Below are positions 8,253-16,799 of a stretch of 64,000 nt of DNA, piece after piece. The translations under genes were made by a program, and so were the position numbers. Each line of letters starts with the position of its first letter. The first letter of the stretch is position 1. Origin of the DNA: Sediminicola luteus (lineage in GTDB: Bacteria > Bacteroidota > Bacteroidia > Flavobacteriales > Flavobacteriaceae); the NCBI RefSeq assembly GCF_002514735.1, contig NZ_NBWU01000009.1, positions 36,463 through 100,462 on the forward strand, read 5' to 3'. Below the pieces are notes generated by a model. That model saw only the letters and a list, made by a program, of their open reading frames with translations, was not told where the DNA came from and searched no databases.

Positions 8253-11105
8253 TTATTTGCTCAAGTACATTTTACGCTTGGAGTACAAATCGTAAAACTG
8301 GTCGTCTTTTAAACTATCGATAAACAAAATGCTCTCACCTGTACTCTTCATTTCAGGGCCTAGGTTTTTGTTTACATTCGGGAATTTATCGAAGGAGAAT
8401 ACCGGTTGTTTAATGGCGTAACCCTCCAATTGCGGATTAAAATCAAAGTCCTTAACCTTCTTATCGCCCAACATTACCTTGGTAGCATAGTTCACATAAG
8501 GCTCTTTGTAGGCCTTAGCAATAAACGGTACCGTACGTGAGGCCCTCGGATTGGCTTCAATGATATAGACCGTATCGTCTTTAATAGCGAACTGTATGTT
8601 GATCAAACCTACCGTATTCAAGGCTTTGGCTATTTTCTTGGTATGATCCTTGATCTGCTGCATTACGAATTCACCCAAATTGAACGGAGGTAAAGTGGCG
8701 TTGGAATCACCAGAATGTATTCCACAAGGCTCAATATGCTCCATAATTCCGATAATGTATACATCTTCCCCATCGCAAATGGCATCGGCCTCGGCCTCAA
8801 TGGCACCGTCTAGATAATGGTCTAAAAGCAATTTGTTGTTCGGAATCTTACGCAATAAATCTACCACATGTTCTTCCAATTCTTCTTTGTTGATCACGAT
8901 TTTCATACCCTGACCTCCCAATACATACGATGGACGTACCAAAAGTGGGAAATTCAACTCATCTGCCAGCTCAAGGGCTTCGTCAGTGGTTTCGGCCACA
9001 CCGAACCTCGGATAAGGAATGTTGTTTTCTTGAAGCAGGGTTGAGAAACTTCCACGGTCTTCGGCCAAATCCAAAGATTCGAAACTGGTTCCCAATATCT
9101 TAATACCGTATTTACTCAATTTTTCAGCCAGTTTCAATGCGGTTTGTCCGCCCAACTGTACGATCACCCCTTCCGGCTTTTCGTGTTGAATGATGTCGTA
9201 GATATGCTCCCAGAAAACCGGTTCGAAATACAGCTTATCGGCCGTATCGAAATCGGTGGAAACCGTTTCTGGGTTACAGTTGATCATAATCGTTTCGTAT
9301 CCGCATTCGGCTGCGGCCAAAACACCGTGTACACAACAATAATCGAATTCGATACCTTGACCTATTCGGTTAGGTCCCGATCCCAATACCACAATTTTCT
9401 TTCTGTCGGTTACCTCACTGTCGTTGGCCACATAACGATTCCCGTCCTTATCCTCGACTTCCGATTCAAAGGTTGAGTAATAATAAGGGGTAACTGCTTT
9501 AAATTCTGCCGCACAGGTATCTACCAGTTTGTAAACCCGTTTAACACCTAAGCGGTTTCGTTTTTCATAAACCTCACTTTCATAGCATTTTATCATATGG
9601 GCGATCTGTCGATCGGCGAAACCTTTTTGCTTGGCCTCCAACAATAGGTCTTTGGTTAAAGTCTCAACGCTGTGTTTTGAGATTTCCATTTCTAGATGGT
9701 GCAACTCTTCGTATTGCTTTAAGAACCACATATCAATTTTGGTTATCTCATGGATCTTACGAAGTGAAATACCCAACTGAATGGCATCATATATGGCAAA
9801 AACCCGATCCCAACTGGCGTGTTTTAGTTTAGAAATGATCTTGTCGTAATCTTTATAGCCTTTGCCGTCGGCCCCAAGCCCATTTCGTTTAATCTCCAAT
9901 GACTGGGTGGCTTTGTGCAAGGCCTCTTGAAACGAACGGCCTATACCCATAACCTCACCCACGGCCTTCATTTGTAGGCCTAAGGTACGGTCGGAGCCCT
10001 CGAATTTGTCAAAGTTCCAACGCGGGATCTTTACGATAACATAATCAATGGTAGGTTCGAACAAGGCAGAGGTCGATTTGGTAATCTGGTTATCCAGTTC
10101 GTCCAAGGTATAGCCAATGGCCAACTTGGCGGCCACTTTGGCAATAGGGTATCCGGTGGCTTTTGAGGCCAAAGCCGAAGAACGCGATACCCTTGGGTTG
10201 ATCTCAATGGCAATGATTTCTTCCTTTTCATCAGGACTTACTGCGAACTGAACGTTACATCCGCCAGCAAAATCCCCAATACTACGCATCATTTTAATGG
10301 CCATGTTACGCATCTTTTGGAAGGTAACATCCGATAAGGTCATTGCCGGTGCCACAGTAATGGAATCTCCGGTATGAATACCCATGGGATCCATATTTTC
10401 AATGGTACAGATAATAACTACGTTATCGTTCTGATCGCGCAACAATTCCAATTCGTATTCCTTCCATCCCATTAAGGCCTTATCGATCATTACCTCATGA
10501 ATGGGCGAAACCTCTAGCCCCCTACTCAAAAGGCCGTCGAAATCTTCGGGTTCGTATACAATGGAGGCACCTGCACCTCCTAAGGTATAGGAGGCACGGA
10601 TTACCAAAGGAAAACCGAAATTCTGGGCAATCTCCTTACCTTTTAAAAAGGAGGTAGCGGTTGCCTGGGGGGCCATCCCTACCCCGATCTTTTCCATGAG
10701 GTTGCGGAACTGCTCACGGTCTTCTGTAATATTGATGGCGTCGATATCCACCCCGATTAACTCCACATTAAAATCTTCCCAAATACCTTTATCGGCTGCC
10801 TCAATACATAGGTTCAGAGCCGTTTGGCCTCCCATAGTGGGCAATACCGCATCGATATTAGGGTGTTTCCCTAATATCTCGATTATCGATTTGGTGGTCA
10901 ATGGTAACAAATACACATGATCGGCCATAGTGGGGTCGGTCATGATCGTAGCTGGGTTGCTATTGATCAATACGGTTTCAATTCCATCTTCACGTAACGA
11001 GCGAAGGGCTTGGGAACCTGAATAATCGAACTCACAGGCCTGGCCTATAACTATGGGGCCCGACCCAATCAATAAAACGCAATTAATGTCTTTTCTTTTT
11101 GGCAT
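8253..11105 (-). CDS. carB: Carbamoyl-phosphate synthase large subunit, short form
   Basis: Makes carbamoyl phosphate from glutamine-derived ammonia, bicarbonate and 2 ATP for pyrimidine and arginine synthesis. The two homologous ATP-grasp halves are both complete: the first begins GSGPIVIGQACEFDYSG, the second GSGPNRIGQGIEFDYCC; each has the Glu/Asn metal-binding motif (EINPRVSRSSALASKATGYP and IEANPRASRTVPF). At 950 aa it ends shortly after the second carboxyphosphate/carbamate unit, so the C-terminal allosteric MGS-like domain of the 1073-aa E. coli enzyme is missing. I believe this is usual in Flavobacteriia. The carA subunit is not in the window. Convergent with the HNH-like gene. Confidence 0.95.
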   Translation of the reverse strand: MPKRKDINCVLLIGSGPIVIGQACEFDYSGSQALRSLREDGIETVLINSNPATIMTDPTMADHVYLLPLTTKSIIEILGKHPNIDAVLPTMGGQTALNLCIEAADKGIWEDFNVELIGVDIDAINITEDREQFRNLMEKIGVGMAPQATATSFLKGKEIAQNFGFPLVIRASYTLGGAGASIVYEPEDFDGLLSRGLEVSPIHEVMIDKALMGWKEYELELLRDQNDNVVIICTIENMDPMGIHTGDSITVAPAMTLSDVTFQKMRNMAIKMMRSIGDFAGGCNVQFAVSPDEKEEIIAIEINPRVSRSSALASKATGYPIAKVAAKLAIGYTLDELDNQITKSTSALFEPTIDYVIVKIPRWNFDKFEGSDRTLGLQMKAVGEVMGIGRSFQEALHKATQSLEIKRNGLGADGKGYKDYDKIISKLKHASWDRVFAIYDAIQLGISLRKIHEITKIDMWFLKQYEELHHLEMEISKHSVETLTKDLLLEAKQKGFADRQIAHMIKCYESEVYEKRNRLGVKRVYKLVDTCAAEFKAVTPYYYSTFESEVEDKDGNRYVANDSEVTDRKKIVVLGSGPNRIGQGIEFDYCCVHGVLAAAECGYETIMINCNPETVSTDFDTADKLYFEPVFWEHIYDIIQHEKPEGVIVQLGGQTALKLAEKLSKYGIKILGTSFESLDLAEDRGSFSTLLQENNIPYPRFGVAETTDEALELADELNFPLLVRPSYVLGGQGMKIVINKEELEEHVVDLLRKIPNNKLLLDHYLDGAIEAEADAICDGEDVYIIGIMEHIEPCGIHSGDSNATLPPFNLGEFVMQQIKDHTKKIAKALNTVGLINIQFAIKDDTVYIIEANPRASRTVPFIAKAYKEPYVNYATKVMLGDKKVKDFDFNPQLEGYAIKQPVFSFDKFPNVNKNLGPEMKSTGESILFIDSLKDDQFYDLYSKRKMYLSK

Positions 11106-11137
11106 ATTATGAGTAGTAATCTAGTTGACGTTAGGAT

Positions 11138-11172
11138 AAAAAAAAGGTGTTACCTGTAAAAAGTAACACCTC
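11138..11172 (-). terminator. Terminator of rpmH
   Basis: Read on the minus strand, AGGTGTTAC and GTAACACCT (11145-11153, 11163-11171) form a stem followed by a run of eight T. It separates rpmH from carB, so carB needs its own promoter in the short gap. Confidence 0.85.
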
Positions 11173-11196
11173 CATTATGCTGTTCTGGTAATATCA

Positions 11197-11355
11197 TTAT
11201 TTCTTATGACGTAGTTCTGAAGATACGCTAAGTTTCTTTCTTCCCTTGGCACGTCTACGGGCAAGGACTTTTCTCCCATTGGCAGAAGCCATACGCTCTC
11301 TAAAACCGTGCTTGTTCTTTCTTTTTCTTTTTGATGGTTGAAATGTCCTTTTCAT
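11197..11355 (-). CDS. rpmH: 50S ribosomal protein L34
   Basis: A 52-aa, very basic protein starting [20 protein letters not shown] and containing the L34 core [20 protein letters not shown], the full universal pattern. Below the usual length cut-off for gene callers, but it has its own consensus promoter (11428-11458) and terminator (11138-11172). L34 is a structural component of the large ribosomal subunit. In many bacteria rpmH sits by rnpA and dnaA; here it stands alone between carB and a secreted-protein gene, a frequent arrangement in Bacteroidota. Confidence 0.97.
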   Translation of the reverse strand: MKRTFQPSKRKRKNKHGFRERMASANGRKVLARRRAKGRKKLSVSSELRHKK

Positions 11356-11427
11356 TACAAATGTATTTTCTAGGGGTCAAATAATGTCTTGTAAACATGC
11401 TTAACCCTGCCTGGGAAAAGCTGGGCG

Positions 11428-11458
11428 CAAATATACGAAGGTTTTTTGCTTTGACAAA
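11428..11458 (-). promoter_or_regulatory. Consensus Bacteroidota promoter of rpmH
   Basis: On the minus strand TTTG (11455-11458), a 19-base spacer and TATATTTG (11428-11435) give an exact match to the TTTG-N19-TAnnTTTG pattern, about 73 bases before the L34 start codon. This is the best promoter in the window and a useful calibrator for the others. Confidence 0.8.
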
Positions 11459-11493
11459 TGTATAGATAAAAAATATTTCAGTCGGTTTTTTAT

Positions 11494-11501
11494 TACTTTT
11501 G
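11494..11501 (+). promoter_or_regulatory. -7 box upstream of the DUF6263-like gene
   Basis: TACTTTTG matches TAnnTTTG. The TTG inside it (11499) could be mistaken for a start codon; the real start is the ATG at 11526, 24 bases downstream of the box. Confidence 0.6.
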
Positions 11502-11525
11502 CACTTACAAATTTTTCGAGGCCTT

Positions 11526-12410
11526 ATGCTTGGATGGCGCTTTATATTATGCTGCTTTTGGCTACTCTCCCTTCAATACATGTCCGGGCAAGATTCATTG
11601 GGCTATTCCCCAGAAAACGGACAAGTTTTTTTAATTGAACAAAGTGTCGTACAAAGTTTTGACCAACAAATTGGTGAGACCCAAAACCATATAGATACCG
11701 AAACTGGCGGTTTAATGGAGTTTAAAGTGATTATGGTCACAGATAGCTTACTTAGCTTTCAGACCACCTTCAAGCAATTATACCTAAAAATCGCCATTGG
11801 TGAACAAACTCTTCTTGATATAGATACGATGAGTTTCGGTGAGAGTGACCCCCAACTAGAAATGTTCCGTTGCGTACTCGATAAACCCATTCAGGTAGAA
11901 ATGGCCACGAATGGTAAAATTGTAAAGGTTAGCAACGAACATGATTTTATTTCGGAAATGATCGCTGTTTCCGGTCTTACCGATAATGAGGTAAAAAGTA
12001 AATTAAGTGAAAGTTTGGGTGAAAAGTTCGGAGCGGAGGCCTTGGCCCGAAGTTTTGAACAGTTCACTTTTATATATCCCGACCGTGCCGTTGCCATTGG
12101 CGACCAATGGGAAACACATATAACAGGTAAAGCCAATATCGAGAACCAGTGGGTATATACCGCCAAGGATGGTGAAAATATTAGCATACAGGGTGAAGGT
12201 GTGGCACATATGGACTTAACGGAAGGAACGGGAAAGGTGGAATTGGACGGCACCCAAACGGTACATGTTAAATGTTGCCCTAAGTCTGGCTTTATTAAAA
12301 ACATGACCATAGAAGGCGATTTTGAAGGCCATTCAAGCATACCTGAACTAGGGGAAGAAGAATTCCCAACTGCCATGCACCAAACTATAGTTTATAAATT
12401 AATCCAATAA
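11526..12410 (+). CDS. Exported protein, DUF6263-like, function unknown
   Basis: A 294-aa protein with a signal peptide (MLGWRFILCCFWLLSLQYM, cleaved near SGQ). The body is mostly beta-strand with the motif PDRAVAIGDQWETHITG followed by a half rich in ENQWVYTAKDGENISIQGEG, which I associate with DUF6263 proteins of Bacteroidota. The ATG at 11526 is chosen because an earlier TTG belongs to the promoter box and adds residues before the signal peptide. Probably periplasmic or outer-membrane associated. Its stop lies 3 bases before the next gene, so the two form an operon. No enzymatic motif is visible. Confidence 0.7.
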   Translation: MLGWRFILCCFWLLSLQYMSGQDSLGYSPENGQVFLIEQSVVQSFDQQIGETQNHIDTETGGLMEFKVIMVTDSLLSFQTTFKQLYLKIAIGEQTLLDIDTMSFGESDPQLEMFRCVLDKPIQVEMATNGKIVKVSNEHDFISEMIAVSGLTDNEVKSKLSESLGEKFGAEALARSFEQFTFIYPDRAVAIGDQWETHITGKANIENQWVYTAKDGENISIQGEGVAHMDLTEGTGKVELDGTQTVHVKCCPKSGFIKNMTIEGDFEGHSSIPELGEEEFPTAMHQTIVYKLIQ

Positions 12411-12413
12411 ATA

Positions 12414-12929
12414 ATGTTCAACAAAAACCTTAAACTTATCATTGCCGCCCTTATCGTGGGCTTTGCCATTTATCAATTTATCGAGGGCTACGTTGGCAAT
12501 GGTATTTTCTTGATTTTACTGGCTGCCATATTCGTTTTCCTTTACTTTAGGAATGAGATCATTTTGTTGGCCTTTCTAAAAATGAGAAAACAAGATTTGG
12601 AAGGTACCGAACGCATATTGAGTAAAATCAAAGACCCGGAAGCCGCTTTGACCACGAAGCAGCAGGGATACTATAACTACCTGCACGGTATCATACATTC
12701 CCAAACCAATTTGACCAAGGCTGAAAAATTCTTTAAGAAAGCCTTGAAACTAGGATTGACCATGGACTACGATAAAGCCATGGCCAAATTAAGTCTTGCG
12801 GGCATAGCCATGCAAAAACGACGTAAACGTGAGGCTACCATGCTTTTGAACGAGGCCAAAAAACTCGACAAACAAAAAATGCTGAAAGAGCAGATAAAAA
12901 TGATGCAACAACAAATGAAACGCATCTAA
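12414..12929 (+). CDS. Membrane protein with TPR-like C-terminal half
   Basis: A 171-aa protein. Two membrane helices (about residues 7-24 and 28-46) are followed by a cytoplasmic helical part, about 55-165, that reads like tetratricopeptide helices (YYNYLHGIIHSQTNLTKAEKFFKKALKLG) and ends in a Lys/Met/Gln-rich tail, LKEQIKMMQQQMKRI. No catalytic residues are evident. Such anchors with TPR repeats usually hold partner proteins at the membrane. It follows the exported DUF6263-like gene by 3 bases and is closed by a strong terminator. Confidence 0.7.
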   Translation: MFNKNLKLIIAALIVGFAIYQFIEGYVGNGIFLILLAAIFVFLYFRNEIILLAFLKMRKQDLEGTERILSKIKDPEAALTTKQQGYYNYLHGIIHSQTNLTKAEKFFKKALKLGLTMDYDKAMAKLSLAGIAMQKRRKREATMLLNEAKKLDKQKMLKEQIKMMQQQMKRI

Positions 12930-12949
12930 GTTTATTCAGTGTACAAATA

Positions 12950-12978
12950 AAAAACGGAGCCTTTTGGGCTCCGTTTTT
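12950..12978. terminator. Bidirectional intrinsic terminator
   Basis: AAAAACGGAGCC (12950-12961) and GGCTCCGTTTTT (12967-12978) form a 12-bp perfect stem with a 5-base loop between convergent genes. Confidence 0.9.
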
Positions 12979-13007
12979 GTTATATTATGTTCTTTGTTCT
13001 TATTGGG

Positions 13008-13940
13008 TTATTCGCCATAATACCCTTTCATCGGAATCTCTAGGGTATACTTCTTACGCGAATTGTTATTTAAATGCGGTTCGCGTAACCAGGGGTTGTG
13101 CACCTTTAGTATTTTATAATTGATACCGTATTCCTGAGCAAAGTCGGCAAAATTGCTTACCGGTTTGTCTATCTCAACTTGAAAAGTAGGTACGGGCGTA
13201 TACAGGTCTTCCTCCTCTATCTCGAACCCAAAGGTAGCGGGATTCGATAAAATCTCTTTAATGGCCAGAATACGGAATACATAGCGGCCAGTCTCCTGTC
13301 CTAACAACAAATCGTAATAATCGTCTACCTTCTGTTGGTTCAAATATTTATTTATGCCTCCGGGCCCGGCGTTATATGAAGCGGCGGCCAAGGTCCAGTT
13401 CCCAAAACGTTCTTTCGCTTTTAACAGGTATTTACAGGCAACTTCGGTAGATTTTGCCAAATGGTAACGCTCGTCAACATTTTTATTGATTTCTAAACCA
13501 TATTCGCGACCGGTGGTGCTCATAATCTGCCAAAAACCAGTAGCCCGGGCTGGGGATACCACATTCTGCAAACCACTTTCGGCTACTGCCAAATATTTAA
13601 AATCATCTGGAATCCCATGCTTTTCCAAGATAGGTTCAATAACTGGGAAATACTTATGAGCCCTTTTCATTAGTAGAAGCGCATTGGACTGCCAATAGGT
13701 ATTCACCAAAAACTCACGATCGACACGTTCTTTTACTTCCGGGTCATCGGTGGGGACGGCCTCACCGGCGAAATCTAGATCTTCCGGAATATCTACCGCT
13801 GCTATACGATACATATTTGCTGGTTTTTCTTTTTCTACCGGATCTGTAGTTTGAACCTCTTTTTCATTCACGGCATAAATCAGGGTGCTGATCACAAAGC
13901 AAACACCCAACAACATCAATAGGTTTTTTAAGAACTTCAT
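13008..13940 (-). CDS. Lytic transglycosylase, SLT domain (family 1)
   Basis: Cleaves peptidoglycan between MurNAc and GlcNAc. The 310-aa protein has an N-terminal membrane/signal segment (FLKNLLMLLGVCFVISTLIYA) and a soluble-lytic-transglycosylase domain at about 95-215. The catalytic Glu lies in YLAVAESGL, followed by the family motifs ATGFWQIMSTTGREYGL and AAASYNAGPGGI. The C-terminal 70 residues may be a degenerate wall-binding region (VSNFADFAQEYGINYKILKVHNPWL resembles LysM), with no second repeat. Probably periplasmic. Monocistronic by context. Confidence 0.9.
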   Translation of the reverse strand: MKFLKNLLMLLGVCFVISTLIYAVNEKEVQTTDPVEKEKPANMYRIAAVDIPEDLDFAGEAVPTDDPEVKERVDREFLVNTYWQSNALLLMKRAHKYFPVIEPILEKHGIPDDFKYLAVAESGLQNVVSPARATGFWQIMSTTGREYGLEINKNVDERYHLAKSTEVACKYLLKAKERFGNWTLAAASYNAGPGGINKYLNQQKVDDYYDLLLGQETGRYVFRILAIKEILSNPATFGFEIEEEDLYTPVPTFQVEIDKPVSNFADFAQEYGINYKILKVHNPWLREPHLNNNSRKKYTLEIPMKGYYGE

Positions 13941-14189
13941 CTTTTAAAAATTACATTATCCTAGGATGCCCAACTAATACAGCATCGACAGACATGGGGT
14001 TAATTACAATACCGCTCTAAGCGGGTTTATATTTTCGATTATTTTGGTCAGCTAAATATATTCAACTTAAACAAACTGACCATTTTTAATCAGAAAAACT
14101 TGTTTTAATAGTCGTTTTTCAGCGTTTCAACTTAAAAATTAGGTCGATTTAAAGGATTTTCGATGAAATGCACTCCCAGAAGGCCGCCG
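13941..14189. other. Intergenic region with a dyad repeat
   Basis: No gene seen. It holds a small hairpin CCGCT-CTA-AGCGG near 14011 and a 7-bp dyad TGGTCAG/CTGACCA (14045-14051 and 14076-14082). The upstream region of the transglycosylase gene must include its promoter, but no clear TAnnTTTG box is visible on the minus strand. Confidence 0.4.
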
Positions 14190-14876
14190 TTAGACTATAT
14201 CTTTACAACTGTTTTCCCCTTCAATAATTGTAGGTAAGTTGTCATTTAGCCATTTAAAGCGGTGAACCACCAAAGTATGTGTGGCATTGGGTACGACATA
14301 GGCATTTGAAATATGCGACAAAGGGAAAACCGTGTCTTTATCTCCATGGATGTGCACGATTCCATCCGGGGCCTCTTTTTGCTGCCAATTTACGATTTGG
14401 TCTATGGCCCAGTCCAAATAATATTTATCTCGGACCGAAAGATATTTTTTGTACAAATCCATCCGCTTGCCCACGGTATCACCAAAGGCATATTTTGCCA
14501 ACAACTCTACATTCTGAACCAATCCGGTCGGTAACAATTTGTGGGCCTTGGTATATTTGGCAAACACCATTTTTTTGGGCAATTCGGACTGGCTTTTTAC
14601 ACTCGAAATAATAATGAGTTTGCGTACCGGAATCAGTTTCGCCATTTCCTGCACCAAAATACCTCCAAATGAAACTCCTATAAGAATAGGATTTTCATGT
14701 TTAATATGGTTATTCATACGCCCTGCGTAATGCGCTAATGTCTCGTTTTTTTTGGGCAAAATCCATTCGAGATAATGCACTTCATATAGGGCCGATGGTA
14801 ATTTTAAATGTTCAAAAATGCTAGGGTTGGCTGCCATTCCTGGCATACAATAGACTTGTATTTTACTGTGGGTCAT
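14190..14876 (-). CDS. Alpha/beta hydrolase
   Basis: A 228-aa cytoplasmic protein of the alpha/beta hydrolase fold. The nucleophile elbow is GVSFGG (Ser near residue 69), the acid is in HGDKDTVFP and the His in NATHTLVVHR, so the triad Ser-Asp-His is complete. The N-terminal oxyanion-loop motif CMPGMAANPSIF is unusual, with Cys-Met in place of the common His-Gly. Substrate unknown: an esterase or thioesterase activity is possible. Divergent from the small acetyltransferase gene at 15032. Confidence 0.8.
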   Translation of the reverse strand: MTHSKIQVYCMPGMAANPSIFEHLKLPSALYEVHYLEWILPKKNETLAHYAGRMNNHIKHENPILIGVSFGGILVQEMAKLIPVRKLIIISSVKSQSELPKKMVFAKYTKAHKLLPTGLVQNVELLAKYAFGDTVGKRMDLYKKYLSVRDKYYLDWAIDQIVNWQQKEAPDGIVHIHGDKDTVFPLSHISNAYVVPNATHTLVVHRFKWLNDNLPTIIEGENSCKDIV

Positions 14877-14930
14877 GTTAAAACAAGGCTTTCGGGTCGG
14901 GAAAGTTCGTTATTTCTCTATTAAAATCGT

Positions 14931-14938
14931 TACCTTTG
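14931..14938 (+). promoter_or_regulatory. -7 box upstream of the small acetyltransferase gene
   Basis: TACCTTTG matches TAnnTTTG; the start codon is 93 bases downstream. No good -33 element is visible. Confidence 0.45.
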
Positions 14939-15031
14939 TGTTAAATAAACACTAAGCTATTAAAATCGCACCTAAATATAGGGTGCTTTTAAATTGTCGA
15001 GAACCAATTTAACTAATTTTAATAAGGCTAT

Positions 15032-15325
15032 ATGAATGAAGTTATGATTAAAGACAATAGCTTTCTACGGCAGTATGAAGCTAGGGTCGATGGACACTTG
15101 GCCAAAATCGAGTACTCCTCGCAAGAACGTAAGGTTTTCTTGACCAAATTGGTCATCCCTGAGGAAATCGAACTAGAAGGTTTTAAAGAAGCCTTCATCA
15201 AAGAGGTTTTACACGAGATCCAAGAAAAGAATCTCAGGGTCGTTCCCACAAGCCCACAAATTGCTGGTTTTCTAAGAAAGAACAGGCAATACAAAGAGAT
15301 GCTACCGGTAGGAATCCGGATTTAA
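15032..15325 (+). CDS. GNAT-like small N-acetyltransferase (YjdJ type)
   Basis: A 97-aa protein of the single-domain acetyltransferase-like family (PF14542 type). The pattern GHLAKIEYSS, then KVFLTKLVIPEE, then IKEVLHEIQEKNLRVVPTSPQIAGFLRKNRQYKEML, matches the conserved order of these proteins: an acyl-CoA-facing strand, a helix, and the C-terminal VVPTSP...F segment. Substrate unknown. The gene is monocistronic with a terminator directly after it. Confidence 0.8.
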   Translation: MNEVMIKDNSFLRQYEARVDGHLAKIEYSSQERKVFLTKLVIPEEIELEGFKEAFIKEVLHEIQEKNLRVVPTSPQIAGFLRKNRQYKEMLPVGIRI

Positions 15326-15341
15326 GCTTCACGAAAAAATT

Positions 15342-15374
15342 AAAAAAACACCTCTCTGCCGGGAGGTTTTTTTA
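15342..15374. terminator. Intrinsic terminator between convergent genes
   Basis: A7 tract, ACCTC-loop-GAGGT stem and T7 tract. Can serve the acetyltransferase gene and the convergent mtaB gene. Confidence 0.8.
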
Positions 15375-15390
15375 TGCCCAAAAATTTGGA

Positions 15391-16701
15391 TTAACAATAG
15401 GCGAAACGTACAAGGCCGTCTTCGTCAATACGTTCTAAACGCACTTTATGTAGCGTATTTACTAATTGCGGGTCCCATGGCGCCTTTACTTTGACATAGT
15501 TCTCCGTAAACCCGTGTATATAACCTTCTTTGTTCTCGCCTTCGAACAAGACCATACGCTCACTGCCTAATTGACTCTCGTAAAACGCCCGTCGCTTTTT
15601 TACCGATAACCCCCGTAACATTTTACTTCGTTTGGTCCGGACCGCTTTGGACACTACTCCGCCCATTACTGCTGCTTCCGTATTATCGCGCTCCGAATAG
15701 GAGAAAACATGCAAGTACGAGATATCCAAATCTGCCAAAAAATTATAGGTATCTAAAAAATGATCATCGGTCTCCCCTGGGAAACCCACGATAACATCTA
15801 CCCCAATACAAGCATGGGGCATTACCTCGCGGATGCGTTTTACCCGGTCTACATATAATCCGCTGAGATAGCGTCTACGCATTTTTTTTAGAATCTCGTC
15901 ACTGCCACTTTGAAGCGGAATATGAAAATGCGGTACAAAATTGCGACTTTGGGCCACAAAATCTATAGTCTCGTTTTTTAGCAGATTGGGCTCTATGGAA
16001 GAAATGCGCAATCTGTTTACGCCTTCAACCTGATCTAGGGCCCTAACCAATTCCAAGAAAGTATGTTCGTGTTTTTTATTACCGAACTCCCCTTTGCCAT
16101 AATCGCCAATATTAACTCCAGTAAGTACGATTTCTTGGATGCCTTTAGAGGCGATTTCAGAGGCATTCTTTAGCACGTTTTCCAAAGTATCGCTGCGTGA
16201 GATTCCCCTTGCCAAAGGTATGGTACAGTAGGTGCATTTATAATCGCAACCATCTTGAACCTTTAAGAAAGCGCGGGTTCTGTCGCCGATGGCATAGCTG
16301 CCGACATAAAAATCGGCGTCCTCAATCTCACAACTATGTACTTCTCCTTGCTCATTTTTTGAAAGGTCGTTCAGGTAATCGGTAAGTTTGAACTTTTCGG
16401 TGGCCCCCAAAACCAAATCAACCCCATCTACAGCGGCCAATTCTTTGGGCTTAAGCTGGGCATAACAGCCTATGGCGGCCACAAAAGCATTCTCGTTGCG
16501 TTTTTGGGCCTGTTTTACCACCGTTTTAAAGCGCTTATCGGCATTGTCGGTCACCGAACAGGTATTGATTACATAAATATCGGCCACCTCTTCAAAACCA
16601 ACCCGATCAAAACCCTCTTGTTTAAAACTTCGGGCAATAGTAGAGGTTTCTGAAAAATTCAGTTTACATCCTAAGGTATGGAAAGCCACTTTTTTACGCA
16701 T
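15391..16701 (-). CDS. mtaB: tRNA t6A37 methylthiotransferase
   Basis: Radical-SAM enzyme that turns t6A37 of tRNA into ms2t6A37. The 436-aa protein has the N-terminal MTTase domain starting with VAFHTLGCKLNFSETS, whose Cys plus those in INTCSVT and AAIGCYAQ should bind the auxiliary iron-sulfur cluster. The radical-SAM motif is CDYKCTYCTIP, and a C-terminal TRAM domain follows. The opening GCKLN distinguishes MtaB from MiaB and RimO, which have GCQMN-like or other signatures. Divergent from the first LytTR gene. Confidence 0.95.
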   Translation of the reverse strand: MRKKVAFHTLGCKLNFSETSTIARSFKQEGFDRVGFEEVADIYVINTCSVTDNADKRFKTVVKQAQKRNENAFVAAIGCYAQLKPKELAAVDGVDLVLGATEKFKLTDYLNDLSKNEQGEVHSCEIEDADFYVGSYAIGDRTRAFLKVQDGCDYKCTYCTIPLARGISRSDTLENVLKNASEIASKGIQEIVLTGVNIGDYGKGEFGNKKHEHTFLELVRALDQVEGVNRLRISSIEPNLLKNETIDFVAQSRNFVPHFHIPLQSGSDEILKKMRRRYLSGLYVDRVKRIREVMPHACIGVDVIVGFPGETDDHFLDTYNFLADLDISYLHVFSYSERDNTEAAVMGGVVSKAVRTKRSKMLRGLSVKKRRAFYESQLGSERMVLFEGENKEGYIHGFTENYVKVKAPWDPQLVNTLHKVRLERIDEDGLVRFAYC

Positions 16702-16740
16702 TGCTACACTTGTTCATTTCCTTGTTCGAAAAACGGGCTG

Positions 16741-16781
16741 CAAAGATATTACAATTTCTTGAGTGGATTTTTTTAGTTTTG
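16741..16781. promoter_or_regulatory. Divergent -7 boxes for mtaB and the first LytTR gene
   Basis: TATCTTTG on the minus strand (16741-16748) points to mtaB and TAGTTTTG on the plus strand (16774-16781) to the LytTR gene, whose ATG is 18 bases downstream. Both fit TAnnTTTG; -33 elements are weak. Confidence 0.5.
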
Positions 16782-16799
16782 AAATCTCAACCCTAATGC

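Noticed and set aside
11891..12376. 161-aa minus-strand ORF
   Set aside because: Shadow of the DUF6263-like gene; composition is that of reverse-frame translation, no homology-like motifs.
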